A DNA stretch of 64,000 nt, taken from the NCBI RefSeq assembly GCF_014696925.1, contig NZ_JACJQY010000004.1, positions 162,496 to 226,495 on the forward strand, written 5' to 3'. Below, one piece after another: positions 48,286 through 56,754 of the stretch (its first letter is position 1; each line of letters opens with the position of its first letter). This DNA comes from Phormidium tenue FACHB-1050 (GTDB lineage: Bacteria > Cyanobacteriota > Cyanobacteriia > Pseudanabaenales > Pseudanabaenaceae). The notes beneath the pieces were generated by a model. It was not told the DNA's origin, did no database searches, and saw only the letters and a program-made list of their open reading frames with translations. The position numbers were made by a program, and so were the translations under genes.

Positions 48286-49433
48286 TGCACAAAATACTGG
48301 ATTTGTTCGTGGGTATGATTTGCCATGAGAGTTAGGCGAATACGTGGAGTCGGCACAGTTGGAGGGCGGATGGCAGGCGCAAAGATTCCATTTTCCCGTA
48401 AATGGGTAGCTATTTGTAGCGTTTTAGCAATATCTCCCATCTCGATCGCAACAATCGGTGAGTCAAAGGCGATCGCCTGAAAGCCCAAATTTTGTAAACC
48501 CTGTTTCAAAAATCCTACATTTTGCCAAAGCTTCTCTCGGAGATTATTCTCAGTTTTTATAATCTTAATCGCCGCGATCGCTGCACCCGTATCCGCAGGC
48601 GATAGCCCTGTCGTATAAATCCAAGTAGCGGCACGATTGCGTAAATAGTCGATCAGTTTTGCCGATCCTGCCACATAGCCGCCCAAACTCCCCAAAGCTT
48701 TGCTTAGGGTTCCTACTTGGATTAAGTTTTCCCGAATTCCTAAAGCCTGAGTCAAACCACCTCCGCGATCGCCAAATACTCCCGTACCATGCGCCTCATC
48801 GACTAACACCATACAATCGTATTGATGCGCTAAGTCTATAATTTCCCGCAATGGTGCAAGGTCGCCATCCATACTAAATACGCTGTCAGTCGTGATCAGA
48901 CAACGCCGATATTTCGCCCGATGTTCTTGCAATTTGGCGGTGAGATCAGCTAAGTCCAGATGCTGATAATCGATCGCCGTTGCGCCACTGAGCAAGCCGC
49001 CCTTTTTCAAACAAGAGTGATTGTAAGCATCACCTAAGATCAAATCTCGCGCTCCTACAATTGCCGCAATTGTCCCCAAATTTGCTAAATAACCAGAACT
49101 AAACACTAAAGCTGCTTCGGTATTTTTTAGATCAGCGATCGCCGATTCTAATTCCTCATGCAAAGCCAAATGCCCTGTGACTAAGCGCGATCCTGTTGAG
49201 CCAGTACCGTACATTTCTGTAGCCTTAATCGCTGCATCAATCAAGCGGCGATCGCCTGCTAAGCCCAAATAATTATTGCTAGCAAACATCAACATTTCGC
49301 GCCCATCAATCATGGAGATCGTCCCTGCTTTGCTCGTAACGGTTTGCGTAGAACGATACCAGTTAGCCTTGTGGATCGAGTCTAGGGAGCGATCGAGCCA
49401 GTCGTAGGGAGTAGATATGGGGGTAGTCTTCAC
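48267..49433 (-). CDS. bioF: 8-amino-7-oxononanoate synthase
   Basis: This 388-residue PLP enzyme catalyses the first committed biotin step from pimeloyl-ACP and alanine. Typical BioF motifs are FASNNYLGLAGD, YGTGSTGSRLVTGH, EAALVFSSGYLANLGTI, LVDEAHGTGVFGDRGGG and the PLP lysine in VGTLSKALGSLGGYVAG. No other bio gene is adjacent. The downstream diguanylate cyclase gene starts within its last codons. A close homologue, KBL/SPT-type synthase, is the only alternative, but the motif set favours BioF. Confidence 0.88.
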   Translation of the reverse strand: MKTTPISTPYDWLDRSLDSIHKANWYRSTQTVTSKAGTISMIDGREMLMFASNNYLGLAGDRRLIDAAIKATEMYGTGSTGSRLVTGHLALHEELESAIADLKNTEAALVFSSGYLANLGTIAAIVGARDLILGDAYNHSCLKKGGLLSGATAIDYQHLDLADLTAKLQEHRAKYRRCLITTDSVFSMDGDLAPLREIIDLAHQYDCMVLVDEAHGTGVFGDRGGGLTQALGIRENLIQVGTLSKALGSLGGYVAGSAKLIDYLRNRAATWIYTTGLSPADTGAAIAAIKIIKTENNLREKLWQNVGFLKQGLQNLGFQAIAFDSPIVAIEMGDIAKTLQIATHLRENGIFAPAIRPPTVPTPRIRLTLMANHTHEQIQYFVQCLQAW

Positions 49434-49491
49434 ACTTCTTTACAAATTAATATTAAAATTAAGCTAGGTATTCATTATCTAGGTTTATAAA

Positions 49492-50379
49492 ATGACTGTT
49501 GCATATCCCCGTAAATTTCGCGGTCAACTCAGTGCTGAAGACATTCTCGATAATGTAGTGCGTCAGCGTGAAGTCCACATGACCACTTTAAATCGTTATC
49601 GCTTTAGTGAACAGCGTAGTTGCAAAGACCTAACTGGACTGATTGAATTTCTCAATGGCAAGCCCCGTGATTTGATTCAAGATTTATCACATCATGTTTC
49701 TGACGAAGCACGTCATGCAGCTTGGTTAACTGATTTACTGTATGAACTTGGTGAAGAGATCAGCACACCAGATGGCAATTTGTATATTGATGAATTTAAC
49801 CGCTTGAGTAAGTACGAAGTCTCCTCCAATCCTGAAGACTTTGTGATTGATGCCTTGGCGGGAATCAATGTTGCGGAAAAGCGTGGTTGTGAATATTTCG
49901 CGGCTCATATTCGCTCTCTCAAGAAAGTTGAGCAAACTCCTGAAAACATCAAGATCCGCGAAACCATTGAGAAGATTCTTCCTGAAGAAGCGGCACATGT
50001 ACGCTGGGGTAATCGCAAGCTTGGGGAGATTGCTAAAAAGAGTGAAGCCCATCATGCCAAGGTTGATGCTGCTAAGCGTAAATATGTGGCGATCGAACAT
50101 GCTGCGTTTGAGTCAGGAATGGATGTTCTTGCTGGTGCAGAAGTGCGCCGCCTTGAGAATCTGTTGAAGATTTCCGAAACCCTTCCTCTATGGGAACGTC
50201 CTCAATACTTGCTCAATCAACTTCCTGAGACTTTGTTCTCTAATGAGTTGCAAAAGACTCGCATCGATATTTTTAAGAAGGCATGGGCAAAAGATCCTTC
50301 TACTTTTGTTGAGAAGTTCATTCCCATGTTCTTTAATGCCAATCTCAAAGACACGGCAAATAAGGCAGGATCTTATTAA
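49492..50379 (+). CDS. Ferritin-like diiron protein, function unknown
   Basis: This 295-residue protein has the four-helix di-metal pattern: Glu27, Glu72-x-x-His75 (DEARH), Glu129 and Glu166-x-x-His169 (EEAAH). This is the ligand set of ferritin-like carboxylate diiron proteins, so it should bind iron. It is larger than ferritins and lacks their cage-forming signature. The family (a conserved cyanobacterial protein) has no name I can give. An oxidase or hydroxylase role is possible by analogy. It is monocistronic and divergent from bioF. Confidence 0.7.
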   Translation: MTVAYPRKFRGQLSAEDILDNVVRQREVHMTTLNRYRFSEQRSCKDLTGLIEFLNGKPRDLIQDLSHHVSDEARHAAWLTDLLYELGEEISTPDGNLYIDEFNRLSKYEVSSNPEDFVIDALAGINVAEKRGCEYFAAHIRSLKKVEQTPENIKIRETIEKILPEEAAHVRWGNRKLGEIAKKSEAHHAKVDAAKRKYVAIEHAAFESGMDVLAGAEVRRLENLLKISETLPLWERPQYLLNQLPETLFSNELQKTRIDIFKKAWAKDPSTFVEKFIPMFFNANLKDTANKAGSY

Positions 50380-50456
50380 TTTTAGTTTGTTTGCTGCTTT
50401 CTGATTAGCCCAAGCTAAGCGGAAAACAGCAAACAAACCATAAATTCTGATGCTTG

Positions 50457-51239
50457 TTAGAGAAGATCAAAAGCAGTTAGTATTCCTAGTAAAATAGTCT
50501 TTTCTTTTTTTCTTGTTACGAGTAATGGATATGAATATTCTTGAAGTTTTAATAATGATTCTTCTACAGTAGTTTCTTCATCACATAATTTATCATCATC
50601 AATTCTTTGAATAACAAGTTTGTTGTGAGGTAAATTTACTGCTTCTTCAACTGTATGGAGAAGCAGTTTTTTCCTTTCATTTTGACTTACTGTGCCTGAG
50701 CGAAGATACAAGGCAACAGAATGGTCAGAGATTAAGTTCCACCCATCATTGATAAATACTGGAAGATAGGAAAAGGAATTTTCTAACAACTGCTGGCGCA
50801 CAAAACTTATCGGTTGCCAATGATAAGCACATATCGGATTTCTTACCATGTAATCATTAACTGTCAATAAACTCTCCATTAGTGCATCTTCCAAAATCAA
50901 CGCTAACTGTACCGCATGTTTCGTTAGATTACGTGCAAATGCTCCTTGATGCAAAGCATCGTTTCTTTCTCTGGAGACAAGAGTATAAAGATCGCTAAAT
51001 GGTGTATGCCATGCTCGCATAACATCTCTTGCTAAAGGAGAACGTTTTATAGCAAAAGTCTCAACTGCATCTTTATAGCTATTAAGACCTGTTACTTTTG
51101 GATTTTTAGTTAGTAAAAATCCAAATCTTTCTACCACGAATAAGAGTTCTTGGAATGATTCAGTATTGAGTAAAGCAGATGCTCTAGCATCACGCAGTTG
51201 GTCACGAAAAGAAATTAGAGTTTCCCGATCTAGATCCAT
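50457..51239 (-). CDS. HEPN-like protein with CBS pair
   Basis: This 260-residue protein has an N-terminal helical part with the motif RERNDALHQG: Arg92-Asn93-x3-His97 fits the catalytic R-x4-H of HEPN RNases. Residues about 126-160 and 200-260 look like CBS repeats (TVNDYMVRNPI, LLENSFSYLPVF, ESLLKLQEYSYPLLV, GILTAFDLL), which usually sense adenine nucleotides. I infer a nucleotide-gated RNA-cutting switch. It lies 43 bases downstream of the membrane protein gene on the same strand. HEPN and CBS are recognised by pattern only. Confidence 0.55.
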   Translation of the reverse strand: MDLDRETLISFRDQLRDARASALLNTESFQELLFVVERFGFLLTKNPKVTGLNSYKDAVETFAIKRSPLARDVMRAWHTPFSDLYTLVSRERNDALHQGAFARNLTKHAVQLALILEDALMESLLTVNDYMVRNPICAYHWQPISFVRQQLLENSFSYLPVFINDGWNLISDHSVALYLRSGTVSQNERKKLLLHTVEEAVNLPHNKLVIQRIDDDKLCDEETTVEESLLKLQEYSYPLLVTRKKEKTILLGILTAFDLL

Positions 51240-51282
51240 ATTATCCTCTATTCTTCCTAATTAAGAATGTCATAGCAATTGA

Positions 51283-51999
51283 CTAAGGCTTTAGAAGAGA
51301 CTCCAATTCTTGCAAAAGCAAACTTTCTTCTTTTCTATTAGCTTCTAGGTGGCTTAAAATTTCCGCAATGCGTCTCTGTGTTTCCGTTTCTCCAGAAATA
51401 TTCTTTTGTCCATCATTATTCTTTTTCGACAGGTTTGAGATCGTACTCCAAACTTTAGAAATAATCTTAAGGGGAAATGTAAAGAGCGACAGCCAAAAAA
51501 TTTTCGTTATATCAGATATAGCTCCTAGAAGTCCTGCTGACATAATTAGCAGCAATATTAATATCCCCACACTTTGCAAAGGATGATTAATTGACCAAAC
51601 TAATTGAGGGTGATTATCTATCCAACTATTTAAAGATGCGTCAATTGAAGACTGTATACCCTCAGATAATGTGTGATTCAGATTGTCAATCTTCTCAATA
51701 GCTGTTTGTAAAGACTCTTTTAAATTGCTAGCTGTGGAGGTTATACCATTAATTAATTGACCAGTTTTTTCTGTAACGCTATCCATAGTGTTATCAGCAG
51801 CTTTAGCAAGATTTGTTCTCGTATTCTCCGTAATTTGACTAATACCTTCAATGGATTGACTTGTACTTTCTACGATTACAGTTTTAGCTTTTTGTGTATT
51901 TTGATTAACGGTATTTACCACAGTATCAATACTTGAATCCAAAAAGTTTTTAGTATTTTGGAGATTTTTTGTAACGTTTTCAGGCAGTGCAAGAGGCAT
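51283..51999 (-). CDS. Helical protein with two membrane segments, unrecognised
   Basis: This 238-residue protein begins with about 130 residues of amphipathic, Asn/Thr/Ser-rich heptads (apolipoprotein-like helices), then two likely membrane spans at about 141-161 and 166-185. A charged C-terminal helix (RRIAEILSHLEANRKEESL) ends it. The arrangement suggests lipid-surface or pore-type association. It is transcribed with, and just before, the HEPN-CBS gene, so the two may form one system. No family is recognised. Confidence 0.5.
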   Translation of the reverse strand: MPLALPENVTKNLQNTKNFLDSSIDTVVNTVNQNTQKAKTVIVESTSQSIEGISQITENTRTNLAKAADNTMDSVTEKTGQLINGITSTASNLKESLQTAIEKIDNLNHTLSEGIQSSIDASLNSWIDNHPQLVWSINHPLQSVGILILLLIMSAGLLGAISDITKIFWLSLFTFPLKIISKVWSTISNLSKKNNDGQKNISGETETQRRIAEILSHLEANRKEESLLLQELESLLKP

Positions 52000-52341
52000 A
52001 AATGATATTAAATTAAGATAATAGCCCTTAAGAAAGCTATTGGAATACTGGGATAAAATATATCAGAAAACAAGGTTTTATTTTTCTTAGATTCCTACGT
52101 TATATAAGAAATCAAAATTTATCTTAAACATCATCAACTAAATCCATCCTAATCCACTTACCCACAGCCTTAACCACCTTAGAGCCATAAAACTAGCACT
52201 CTCCAAGGTAAGTACGAGAGGCATATAGCAAACAATCTCTTATATGCACTTCAACTCACCCTTCATACTCTTCTAAAAATTGCGCCAACAGTTGCTCCGT
52301 ACCCAAACGCACAGTTAGTAAGATTTTTAGGTTAAATAGCA
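52000..52341. other. Gene-free stretch
   Basis: No supported reading frame is seen between the membrane protein gene and the hairpin after the phasin-like gene. It has the AT-rich look of a leader or spacer, and presumably contains the promoter for the membrane/HEPN gene pair. Confidence 0.6.
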
Positions 52342-52385
52342 AACTAAAAAGGAAGAGGCGCGATCGCGCCTCTTCCTTTTTAGTT
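52342..52385. terminator. Terminator hairpin after the phasin-like gene
   Basis: Twenty-base perfect arms (AACTAAAAAGGAAGAGGCGC) surround GATC. The hairpin overlaps the stop codon, and its centre is an extended HIP1 core. Confidence 0.8.
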
Positions 52386-52805
52386 GGAGCGTAACTTCTC
52401 TAATTCTGAACGTAAACCTGCTAGCTGTTCTGTGAGTTCTTTTATCTCATCCCGCATACTTGCTTTTACTGATTGATTAGACTGCTCCGAGACACTATCC
52501 GTTACATTGTCCTCAACAGTTTTAGCCGTTGTGGTGACAGTAGTTAAACCTGCTGATTCTGAAGTAGTAGATGAGCCGTTTACCTGTTGCGCGATAAACT
52601 TGTCTACATAGCTACGAGCCTCAGCCTCAGTCGTTACACCCTTTTCAGCAAGCTCTTGAGTAATCTCATCAAAACTGCGCCCCAACCTTTTGAGATTTTC
52701 TTCGCGTTTGGTGGGGTCTTGGATTACCTCAAGTAATGATGATGTTGCACCGAGGGTGACATAGTAGCCTCGTTGAAAAAGCTTTTCTAAGTCGATGGTA
52801 TCCAT
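52380..52805 (-). CDS. Phasin-like / PHA-granule-associated type protein
   Basis: This 141-residue soluble helical protein is of the type annotated as phasin- or PhaI-like in cyanobacteria. The N-terminal region is a hydrophobic helix (FQRGYYVTLGATSSLLEVIQ) followed by NLKRLGRSFDEITQELAEKG. A Thr/Val-rich linker (TTVTTTAKTVEDNVTDSV) and a C-terminal coiled coil end it. I chose the ATG at 52805, which has an AGGAG ribosome site; an upstream in-frame start lacks one. Function is inferred from family naming only. Confidence 0.62.
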   Translation of the reverse strand: MDTIDLEKLFQRGYYVTLGATSSLLEVIQDPTKREENLKRLGRSFDEITQELAEKGVTTEAEARSYVDKFIAQQVNGSSTTSESAGLTTVTTTAKTVEDNVTDSVSEQSNQSVKASMRDEIKELTEQLAGLRSELEKLRSN

Positions 52806-52908
52806 AAAACTCCTGCGAATGTGTAGTTTTGTAATATATTCTAACCCATCCGCATTTAACAAAATTTTGCTTGAAAATTTGAGGCTGTAGAACTTTGCGT
52901 TCTAATAC

Positions 52909-52971
52909 CAAAAACAGATAATTTAAAAAGGCTTGAGCTTTGCCCAAGCCTTTTTAAATTATCTGTTTTTG
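52909..52971. repeat. 27-bp-arm palindrome upstream of idi
   Basis: Perfect 27-base arms (CAAAAACAGATAATTTAAAA plus GGCTTG and complement) surround a 9-base loop. It lies upstream of idi and of the phasin-like gene (divergent), so it is not an obvious terminator. Confidence 0.85.
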
Positions 52972-52988
52972 AAACGCTCGTAAATATT

Positions 52989-53510
52989 ATGAATGCCTTA
53001 GAAGAAAAAGTTATCTTAGTAGATAGTAGCGATCGCCAAGTGGGGATTGCAGAAAAATTGCAAGCGCATCGGGATGGTTCACTACATCGTGCTTTTTCGA
53101 TTTTTGTGCTGAATTCACAAAATCAACTTTTATTACAAAAACGAGCTAAACATAAGTATCACTCAGGAGGACTGTGGACAAATACCTGTTGCAGTCATCC
53201 GCGCCCCAATGAAATGACACTAGATGCGGCGCATCGTCGTTTGCAAGAAGAAATGGGCTTTGACTGCGAGTTGCAAGAGCTATTTAGTTTTGTTTATCGC
53301 GCTCAGCTAGATCATGACCTAACCGAGTATGAGTTTGATCATGTGCTGCTAGGATATTGCGATCGCGAACCTGTTCTCAATCCTGAAGAAGCTGAAGATT
53401 GGAAATGGATAGATTTAAAAGTTTTGCAAGCCGATATTCAAAAAAATCCACAATCTTATACCTATTGGCTACGTGATTGCTGCGATCGCTTCATTACTGA
53501 ACTAGGATAA
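52989..53510 (+). CDS. idi: Isopentenyl-diphosphate isomerase, type I
   Basis: This 173-residue Nudix-fold IPP:DMAPP isomerase has the canonical catalytic cysteine TNTCCSHP, the Nudix-like RRLQEEMGF box, LYIYDHxL-type EYEFDHVLLGY and the tryptophan WKWIDL. Metal-binding histidines are in the AHRDGSLHRAFSIF segment. It balances IPP and DMAPP for carotenoids, chlorophyll side chains and quinones. Type I is less usual in cyanobacteria, which mostly carry the FMN-dependent type II. The start is preceded by a strong palindrome. Confidence 0.93.
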   Translation: MNALEEKVILVDSSDRQVGIAEKLQAHRDGSLHRAFSIFVLNSQNQLLLQKRAKHKYHSGGLWTNTCCSHPRPNEMTLDAAHRRLQEEMGFDCELQELFSFVYRAQLDHDLTEYEFDHVLLGYCDREPVLNPEEAEDWKWIDLKVLQADIQKNPQSYTYWLRDCCDRFITELG

Positions 53511-53557
53511 ATACAAACAACATTGAGTTGTTTGTATTTATTTTTCTGGAGGAAAAT

Positions 53558-54040
53558 ATGGAAACTTATTCAGAAGAACAAGTCGATCAGATTCTCCGTT
53601 ATGCTCTTGCCAAGAGAACCAATGGTCAAAATCTGACCAAACAGCAAGTATATGAGATTGCTTCCGATATGGGCATCAGTGAAGCTGATTTTTTAGCATC
53701 TGTGCAGGAATGGCAATCTACACAATCCGTTCGCAAAGAGCAGGTAGAGTTTGATAAATACAAAAGAAAATCTTTAAAGTCAAATGTATTGAAATATGCG
53801 ATCGTTAATTCTTTTTTAGTAGCACTCAACCTTTTTACATCTGGTCGAATTGGCTGGGCGATCTATCCTCTATTATTTTGGGGATTAGGCATTGCACTGG
53901 ATTCATGGGTTATTTACCAGTCAGAAAGTGAAGAATACGAAAAGCAATTTCAAAAATGGTTACGTAAACAAAAGCGCGATCAGCTTACAGCTCAAATTAC
54001 AGGTAAATTAACCACTAGCCTCGAAGAATGGCTCAAGTAA
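53558..54040 (+). CDS. 2TM domain protein
   Basis: This 160-residue protein has an N-terminal helical region (METYSEEQVDQILRYALAKR; EIASDMGISEADFLASVQEW) that resembles short regulatory or binding helices, then a charged segment, two membrane spans (VLKYAIVNSFLVALNLFTS; WAIYPLLFWGLGIALDSWVI) and a basic C-tail. The start at 53558 follows a clear GGAGG ribosome site and supersedes the longer in-frame frame. The 2TM family has no known biochemical role. Confidence 0.78.
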   Translation: METYSEEQVDQILRYALAKRTNGQNLTKQQVYEIASDMGISEADFLASVQEWQSTQSVRKEQVEFDKYKRKSLKSNVLKYAIVNSFLVALNLFTSGRIGWAIYPLLFWGLGIALDSWVIYQSESEEYEKQFQKWLRKQKRDQLTAQITGKLTTSLEEWLK

Positions 54041-54076
54041 AAAAAGAGGTAATGCGAAGCATTACCTCTTTTTTTA
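54038..54076. terminator. Terminator with GCGAAGC apex between 2TM gene and tRNA-Leu
   Basis: Perfect 18-base arms surround GAA (TAATGCGAAGCATTA), overlapping the 2TM stop and lying 2 bases from the 3' end of tRNA-Leu. The poly-A and poly-T ends would serve both strands. Confidence 0.85.
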
Positions 54077-54078
54077 TA

Positions 54079-54159
54079 TGCGGATGGAGAGACTCGAACT
54101 CTCACATCAAAGATACTAGAACCTAAATCTAGCGCGTCTACCAATTCCGCCACATCCGC
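54079..54159 (-). tRNA. tRNA-Leu (UAG)
   Basis: Folding the minus strand gives a 7-base acceptor stem (GCGGATG/CATCCGC) with A discriminator, a D arm GCGGAATTGGTAGACGCGC, an anticodon arm CTAGATTTAGGTTCTAG exposing UAG (loop TTTAGGT), a leucine-type variable arm and T arm AGAGTTCGAGTCTCT. CCA is not encoded. Confidence 0.93.
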
Positions 54160-54161
54160 TT

Positions 54162-54595
54162 GAGTTAGGTGTTTTTTGCACCGAATAAAATAATACAGCA
54201 ATCTTGGTGAATTACTACACAAAATTTTAATAGACATCTAGAGTTAATCATGTGCGGCGCTCTACGCTGCACATGATTTATAACGATTTGCACTTAAACC
54301 CAAATCAAGAAAAATCCTAAAAGCGTTGCGAAGCAACGCTTTTAGGATTTTTCTTGTTGTAAGAGTTTAGTGTTGTGGTGCAAAGCCCCGCAATACTAAA
54401 TTCTTGACTAGGAAGTGCGTAAAATGAGTCACATAAAAAAGGTAAAGGCTTGTAACAAGGGGCTTAAGCCCCTTGTCTTTCTTACAAATTATTTAGGATT
54501 GCTATACAATCATTTTGATTAGTGACCTGATCTAACTGAATCTATATTTCTATTCTGAGCATACCTTTAGCATCTTTGTTGAGCATGTCCATCTA
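54162..54595. other. Gene-poor spacer with palindromes
   Basis: No supported gene is seen between tRNA-Leu and the membrane protein gene. It contains the palindrome at 54306-54356 and CAAGGGGCTTAAGCCCCTTG at 54457-54476. Confidence 0.7.
54306..54356. repeat. 24-bp-arm palindrome with GCGAAGC apex
   Basis: Perfect 24-base arms surround GAA (GTTGCGAAGCAAC at the tip). It is not next to any gene end, about 240 bases before the next coding start. Confidence 0.9.
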
Positions 54596-55012
54596 GTGCA
54601 TATCCATAAGCCTCAAAAAATCGATTTAGAACAAATTTACCCCTGTCCTTGCCCTCGCAAACGTGGCAAGCTAAAGCCGATCGCACTGACTGATGCTTTT
54701 GGATGCGATCGCTGTTCCTTGCTATTTCAGCTAGAAAACGACGGCTATAGTCTATTGCAGGTAGGTGGGATTGAGTCGCAACAACATGCATGGCAATGGA
54801 CTGGTAAATGGCAACCTATTTATAGAAATGGACAGCAAACTTGGCTAGAAATGGCTTTGATATATGCGGCTTCACTATTGTTTTTTGCTTTAGTCATTGT
54901 CTGGGCGCTAAATCTCAAATCAACTTTAGGTATTCCTCTAGCCATTTTGTTGTTTACCCTTTTAGGTTTGCTAATATGGCGATTGCTCGTGATTCGTCAG
55001 CGCGATATTTAA
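54596..55012 (+). CDS. Hypothetical membrane protein with zinc-ribbon-like cysteines
   Basis: This 138-residue protein has a cysteine pair PCPCPRKRG and a later CDRC that could bind zinc, then two membrane spans (ALIYAASLLFFALVIVWAL; IPLAILLFTLLGLLIWRLLV) at the C-terminus. The start is a GTG. It lies 19 bases before the ProA-like gene on the same strand, suggesting co-transcription. The family appears to be conserved in cyanobacteria, but no function is known. Confidence 0.6.
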   Translation: MHIHKPQKIDLEQIYPCPCPRKRGKLKPIALTDAFGCDRCSLLFQLENDGYSLLQVGGIESQQHAWQWTGKWQPIYRNGQQTWLEMALIYAASLLFFALVIVWALNLKSTLGIPLAILLFTLLGLLIWRLLVIRQRDI

Positions 55013-55031
55013 CAATTATTTATTACAGAGT

Positions 55032-56345
55032 ATGTCACCAGAAGACCTTACAGGCTTCATTTATAAATCCCATGCGGCGGCGCTGCAACTGATGCAAATC
55101 TCTACTAGAGACCGCGATAGTTTGCTGCTAGAAATTGCTAATAGTATTAAAAAGCATAAAAACGCGATTTTAGAAGCGAATACGCTGGATTTAGAAGCTA
55201 GTCGAGATATGGCTGTGCCTGAGTTGGTCCTAGAGTGGCTGAAACTGACTCCCGAACGTCTCAACAATGCGATCGAATGTCTGACCCAGCTTGCAAATCT
55301 GCCTGATCCACTTACCCTGCATGTGGGTATCAATGGCTATCAGCGCGTCCCTTTAGGGGTGGTAGCTTTTATCTATGAGGGCTTTCCTCAACTGGGCTTA
55401 ATTGCGGCGGGAATGTGCCTAAAGGTCGGTAATACAATTATTCTCAAGGGTGGGAATGAAGGCACAAATACTCAAGAAGCGATCGCGGCGATCGTTCAGG
55501 AAATCCTCATTGCTAGAAATTTTCCCGAAGCATGTATGTCCTGCGTCCCCAAAGGTGTGACCCTCAAAGAACTAATTGTCCAAGAAAAGTATTTGCGCTT
55601 GGTGATTCCCTATGGTCGTCCTAGCTTTGTGCAGCAGGTGAGCAAACAAGCAACTGTCTCGGCTTTGCCCATTTCTATGGGTAATTGCTATTTATATTTA
55701 TCAGCTTCAGGGAAGTTAGACTTTGCCAGAGAAATTATTCTGAATAGTCGTAAGGGTGATCCTGATGCAGTTAATGCGATCGAAAAGGTTGTCGTACATC
55801 GATCTTGGCTTGATCGATCTTTAATTGATCGCAGTCTCGGTGAATGGATTAGTAATCTTAGAAAGCAAGGCTTGGTGGTACGTGGTTGTGCGGAAACAAC
55901 CGCCTATTTTCGCCAGTTTCTTGAGGAGTCCCATAGCGAGGAAACAGACAAACCAAGTCAAATTCTTATTGACCAATCGATCGAGTCTGAGGATATTTGG
56001 GGACAGGCTTATTTAGACGAGACGATCGCCATCAAGATCGTTAATGATACTGAAGAGGCGATCGCTTGGATTAATCAGTACAGCAGTGGTCATGCCGATG
56101 TATTGCTGACTGATTCTCTATCTGAACGAGATCGCTTTGTTAGTCGCGTTAATAGCAGTACGATCTTTGTCAATGCCCATAGTCGCTTTAGTCGTTGTTT
56201 TAAGCTTGGTGATAGTGGCAATGCCAAGATTGCTTTGGGGATGTCCAGTTTAAAAACGCGAGGCGCATCCAGATATCCTGGATTGATTGATATCTATGCG
56301 CTGACGACGACTAAGCAAGTGCTGACAAATTCATGGATGCAATAA
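55032..56345 (+). CDS. ProA-like protein lacking the catalytic cysteine
   Basis: This 437-residue protein is a clear relative of gamma-glutamyl phosphate reductase (aldehyde-dehydrogenase superfamily): QRVPLGVVAFIYEGFPQLGL, GNTIILKGGNEGTNTQEA, LVIPYGRPSFV, and DVLLTDSLSERDRFVS. In true ProA the nucleophile sits in VCNAxET; here the equivalent stretch reads DAVNAIEK, with Val247 in its place. Aldehyde-forming chemistry should therefore be lost or altered. It may be one of two ProA paralogues in the genome, the authentic one elsewhere. Confidence 0.82.
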   Translation: MSPEDLTGFIYKSHAAALQLMQISTRDRDSLLLEIANSIKKHKNAILEANTLDLEASRDMAVPELVLEWLKLTPERLNNAIECLTQLANLPDPLTLHVGINGYQRVPLGVVAFIYEGFPQLGLIAAGMCLKVGNTIILKGGNEGTNTQEAIAAIVQEILIARNFPEACMSCVPKGVTLKELIVQEKYLRLVIPYGRPSFVQQVSKQATVSALPISMGNCYLYLSASGKLDFAREIILNSRKGDPDAVNAIEKVVVHRSWLDRSLIDRSLGEWISNLRKQGLVVRGCAETTAYFRQFLEESHSEETDKPSQILIDQSIESEDIWGQAYLDETIAIKIVNDTEEAIAWINQYSSGHADVLLTDSLSERDRFVSRVNSSTIFVNAHSRFSRCFKLGDSGNAKIALGMSSLKTRGASRYPGLIDIYALTTTKQVLTNSWMQ

Positions 56346-56347
56346 AT

Positions 56348-56605
56348 TTAGCAATAGCGCTGAAGTAATGCTTCTAATTTCTCGACTGGCGATCGCGGCG
56401 GAAATCTTGGTAATTCCTGTTCTTGTTGGCGATCATTGAGCAAACAAAGTACAGGTATTTCATATTGGTAGCGATCGAACCAGTCTGGATTACTAGTGAT
56501 ATCTCTAATTTCTAGATCGAAGGCAACTTGCTTTACCTGTTGTAATTTTGTCAGCAAACCTTCACACAGGCAGCATCCTTGCTTGCTATACAAAATTAGT
56601 TTCAT
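56348..56605 (-). CDS. Glutaredoxin-like (DUF836) protein
   Basis: This 85-residue thioredoxin-fold protein has a CCLCEGL active-site-like motif near the N-terminus (MKLILYSKQGCCLCEGLLTK), a cis-proline-type EIPVLCLL and a C-terminal helix. It belongs to the glutaredoxin-like group seen in photosynthetic organisms and probably reduces disulfides or binds a metal. It converges with the ProA-like gene with only 2 bases between stops. Confidence 0.78.
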   Translation of the reverse strand: MKLILYSKQGCCLCEGLLTKLQQVKQVAFDLEIRDITSNPDWFDRYQYEIPVLCLLNDRQQEQELPRFPPRSPVEKLEALLQRYC

Positions 56606-56654
56606 AGATTTTTTGTTGAATATAACTCCACTATGTTATATTATTAATCCGTCA

Positions 56655-56728
56655 GAACGCATAGCTCAGTTGGTTAGAGCACCACGTTGACATCGTGGGG
56701 GTCGGTGGTTCGAGTCCACTTGTGTTCA
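56655..56728 (+). tRNA. tRNA-Val (GAC)
   Basis: The 74-base sequence folds with acceptor stem GAACGCA/TGTGTTC and A discriminator, anticodon arm CCACGTTGACATCGTGG exposing GAC, and T arm GTGGTTCGAGTCCAC. No CCA is encoded. The G-U pairs in the stem are normal wobble. Confidence 0.95.
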
Positions 56729-56754
56729 TATACAGCGATTTGCGCTAAACCAAG

